This document shows positions 36,795 through 37,857 of a stretch of 37,857 nt of DNA, one piece after another; within the stretch, counting starts at the first letter, position 1; each line of letters begins with the position of its first letter. The position numbers and the translations under genes are program-made. Source of the stretch: Zopfochytrium polystomum (Eukaryota > Chytridiomycota > Chytridiomycetes > Chytridiales > Chytridiaceae); assembly GCA_025765615.1 (NCBI GenBank), contig JAIVFJ010000131.1, positions 147,501-185,357 of the forward strand. Direction: 5' to 3'. Below the pieces are notes generated by a model. It was not told the DNA's origin and made no database searches. It was given only the letters and a program-made list of their open reading frames with translations.

Positions 36795-37857
36795 GGAAAT
36801 ATTAGAGAAAGGTAATGCATAAATTAGGAAGAAAATGCTGGAAAAATATATATGAAATTTTTTTTCAAAAAAAAACATATAATATGTTTTCGACTGGAGG
36901 CAAAGGCAACAAGCTTGATTTCAAAATCAAGCTTGAATGCTTCAAACAAACTTGGAATGCTTATCTTGACTAGAGACAGAAGCAACACATTGGATCTGAT
37001 GCTCAAAATGCAAAGCAATACTGAGTCTTGAGTACGATGGAACTAACTGGTTAGCAGCAGAGGCACAAGACAGACCCAAACCTATTGTGACTGTCAGTTA
37101 TTGTTCTCACAATGCCCATGGGAGAGCAAGCCACCGCCAATGCAGACCTGGGCACTGGCTTTTGCTGTTGACAAATACTTCAAGTATTAAGTGGAACGGA
37201 AACCTGGTGTCAACAGTTTTCCTCCTCCACCTCTGCTCAAGCAGATAATATAGGAGAGGTTTTTACCCTATGCCAGTCATGCTTGCCTAGCAACTATTAC
37301 AGTGTGCATATCATCATTATGTATCAATTATTCATAACAGAGTTTTTTTTTCTTTCTCTCCAAGTTGGTGAGAAGGACCACCCACAAACACACATCTCCA
37401 CTTCATTCACCCCTTCCACTCACTCACTCAGAGTAGACTGTTTGCATCTTGAATGGAGACAGAAGCTTGGTTTAAAAGTGCAAACTGGAATGCCAAACTT
37501 GACTCTTTCAACAGAATTGATTTCTCAAGCACAAAAGTATACTGGATCTGGATTGAACTGGGGCTTGAAAGAACTTGTTGTCAACGAGAATGCTACACTT
37601 GGCTGAGTTCTGAGTTCAATGAGCTTGATTTATCAAACATCGCTGGAATACTAACTCTTACCTGGAGGCAAAAGTTTCAACGTAAGGCGGGGGAAGAGCC
37701 TCTCACAATAAGCGGTGGCAACACTGTAATCCCTCTCACAAGGGCGCTCGCCATTGCTGTCGGATCTGCAGCTTGAACGGCGGGAGCCACCTCTTCCACT
37801 CTGAGTAGACTGCTCATATCCACCTTCTTCCTGTTTTTTAAAACTATGTTGGGTGTC
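36795..37857. other. Host-like repetitive DNA, no gene recognised
   Basis: The A/T richness drops after about 36880. The word CTTGACTGGAGACAAAAGC, in variant forms, recurs at about 36883, 36961, 37447 and 37656, and once at about 8053. An open frame at 37453-37776 contains two of these words and has no recognisable domain. Possibly part of a dispersed repeat. Confidence 0.4.

Larger units (their letters stand above)
25500..36800. other. Endogenised giant-virus-like (NCLDV) segment, decayed
   Basis: This 11.3-kb block is much richer in A+T than the genes to its left and lacks recognisable introns. Its genes are hallmarks or frequent passengers of nucleocytoplasmic large DNA viruses: D5-type primase-helicase (twice), BRO-N/T5orf172, IS607 recombinase with Fanzor/TnpB, and F-box-like paralogues. 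Almost all are broken. It is entered on the left by an LTR fragment and is internally hit by a MITE, so it has been resident in a host genome. A genuine virion genome or an assembly artefact is less likely, since the LTR inside it matches one in the host-like part of the same window. Confidence 0.75.

Overview
Eukaryotic nuclear DNA. Spliceosomal introns with clear GT..AG borders, AATAAA-type polyadenylation signals, LTRs, cut-and-paste transposons and a HET-domain gene all point to a fungus. The combination of a Crinkler-type P-loop/REase gene, HET, IS630/Tc1 elements and an AT-rich giant-virus-like block suggests an early-diverging (chytrid- or blastocladiomycete-like) fungus. This taxonomic placement is inference; no diagnostic marker such as rRNA is present.

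Layout. 1-559: GC-rich 3' end of an acetoacetyl-CoA synthetase gene with one intron. 963-5024: a complete-looking DNA transposon with 15-bp inverted ends and a 9-bp target duplication, carrying one large minus-strand gene of unrecognised family. 5560-6300: decayed Tc1/mariner transposase. 6496-7679: a minus-strand gene split by an inverted solo LTR (family A, TGTGAG..CTCACA, CTAG target duplication). 8121-13445: 3' half of a Ty3-type retroelement (endonuclease-like fragment, H2C2 + DDE integrase, chromodomain) ending in a family-A LTR. 14050-15436: decayed minus-strand reading frames; one is hit by a solo LTR of family B (313 bp, AGTAG target duplication) that carries heat-shock elements.

16061-19087: Crinkler-type gene (P-loop NTPase exon, PD-(D/E)XK-like nuclease exon), preceded by a tandem duplication. 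19475-21169: GC-rich HET-domain gene, minus strand. 21553-22645: two-exon gene of unknown function with an in-frame TGA. 22987-24381: apparently intact three-exon IS630/Tc1-type transposase, minus strand. 24600-25472: GA microsatellite and a tandem repeat.

About 25500-36800 changes character: strongly AT-rich, lysine/asparagine-rich proteins and genes typical of nucleocytoplasmic large DNA viruses. It holds two D5-type primase-helicase genes (one with its archaeo-eukaryotic primase part), a BRO-N/T5orf172 gene, an IS607-type recombinase plus Fanzor/TnpB pair, and three tandem paralogues with a Cys/His + F-box-like N terminus separated by identical hairpin + GTCACGTGAC cassettes. Nearly every gene is broken by frameshifts, stops or insertions (an LTR piece, a MITE inside the primase), so I read it as an old endogenised giant-virus segment. 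36800-37857 returns to host-like repetitive DNA.
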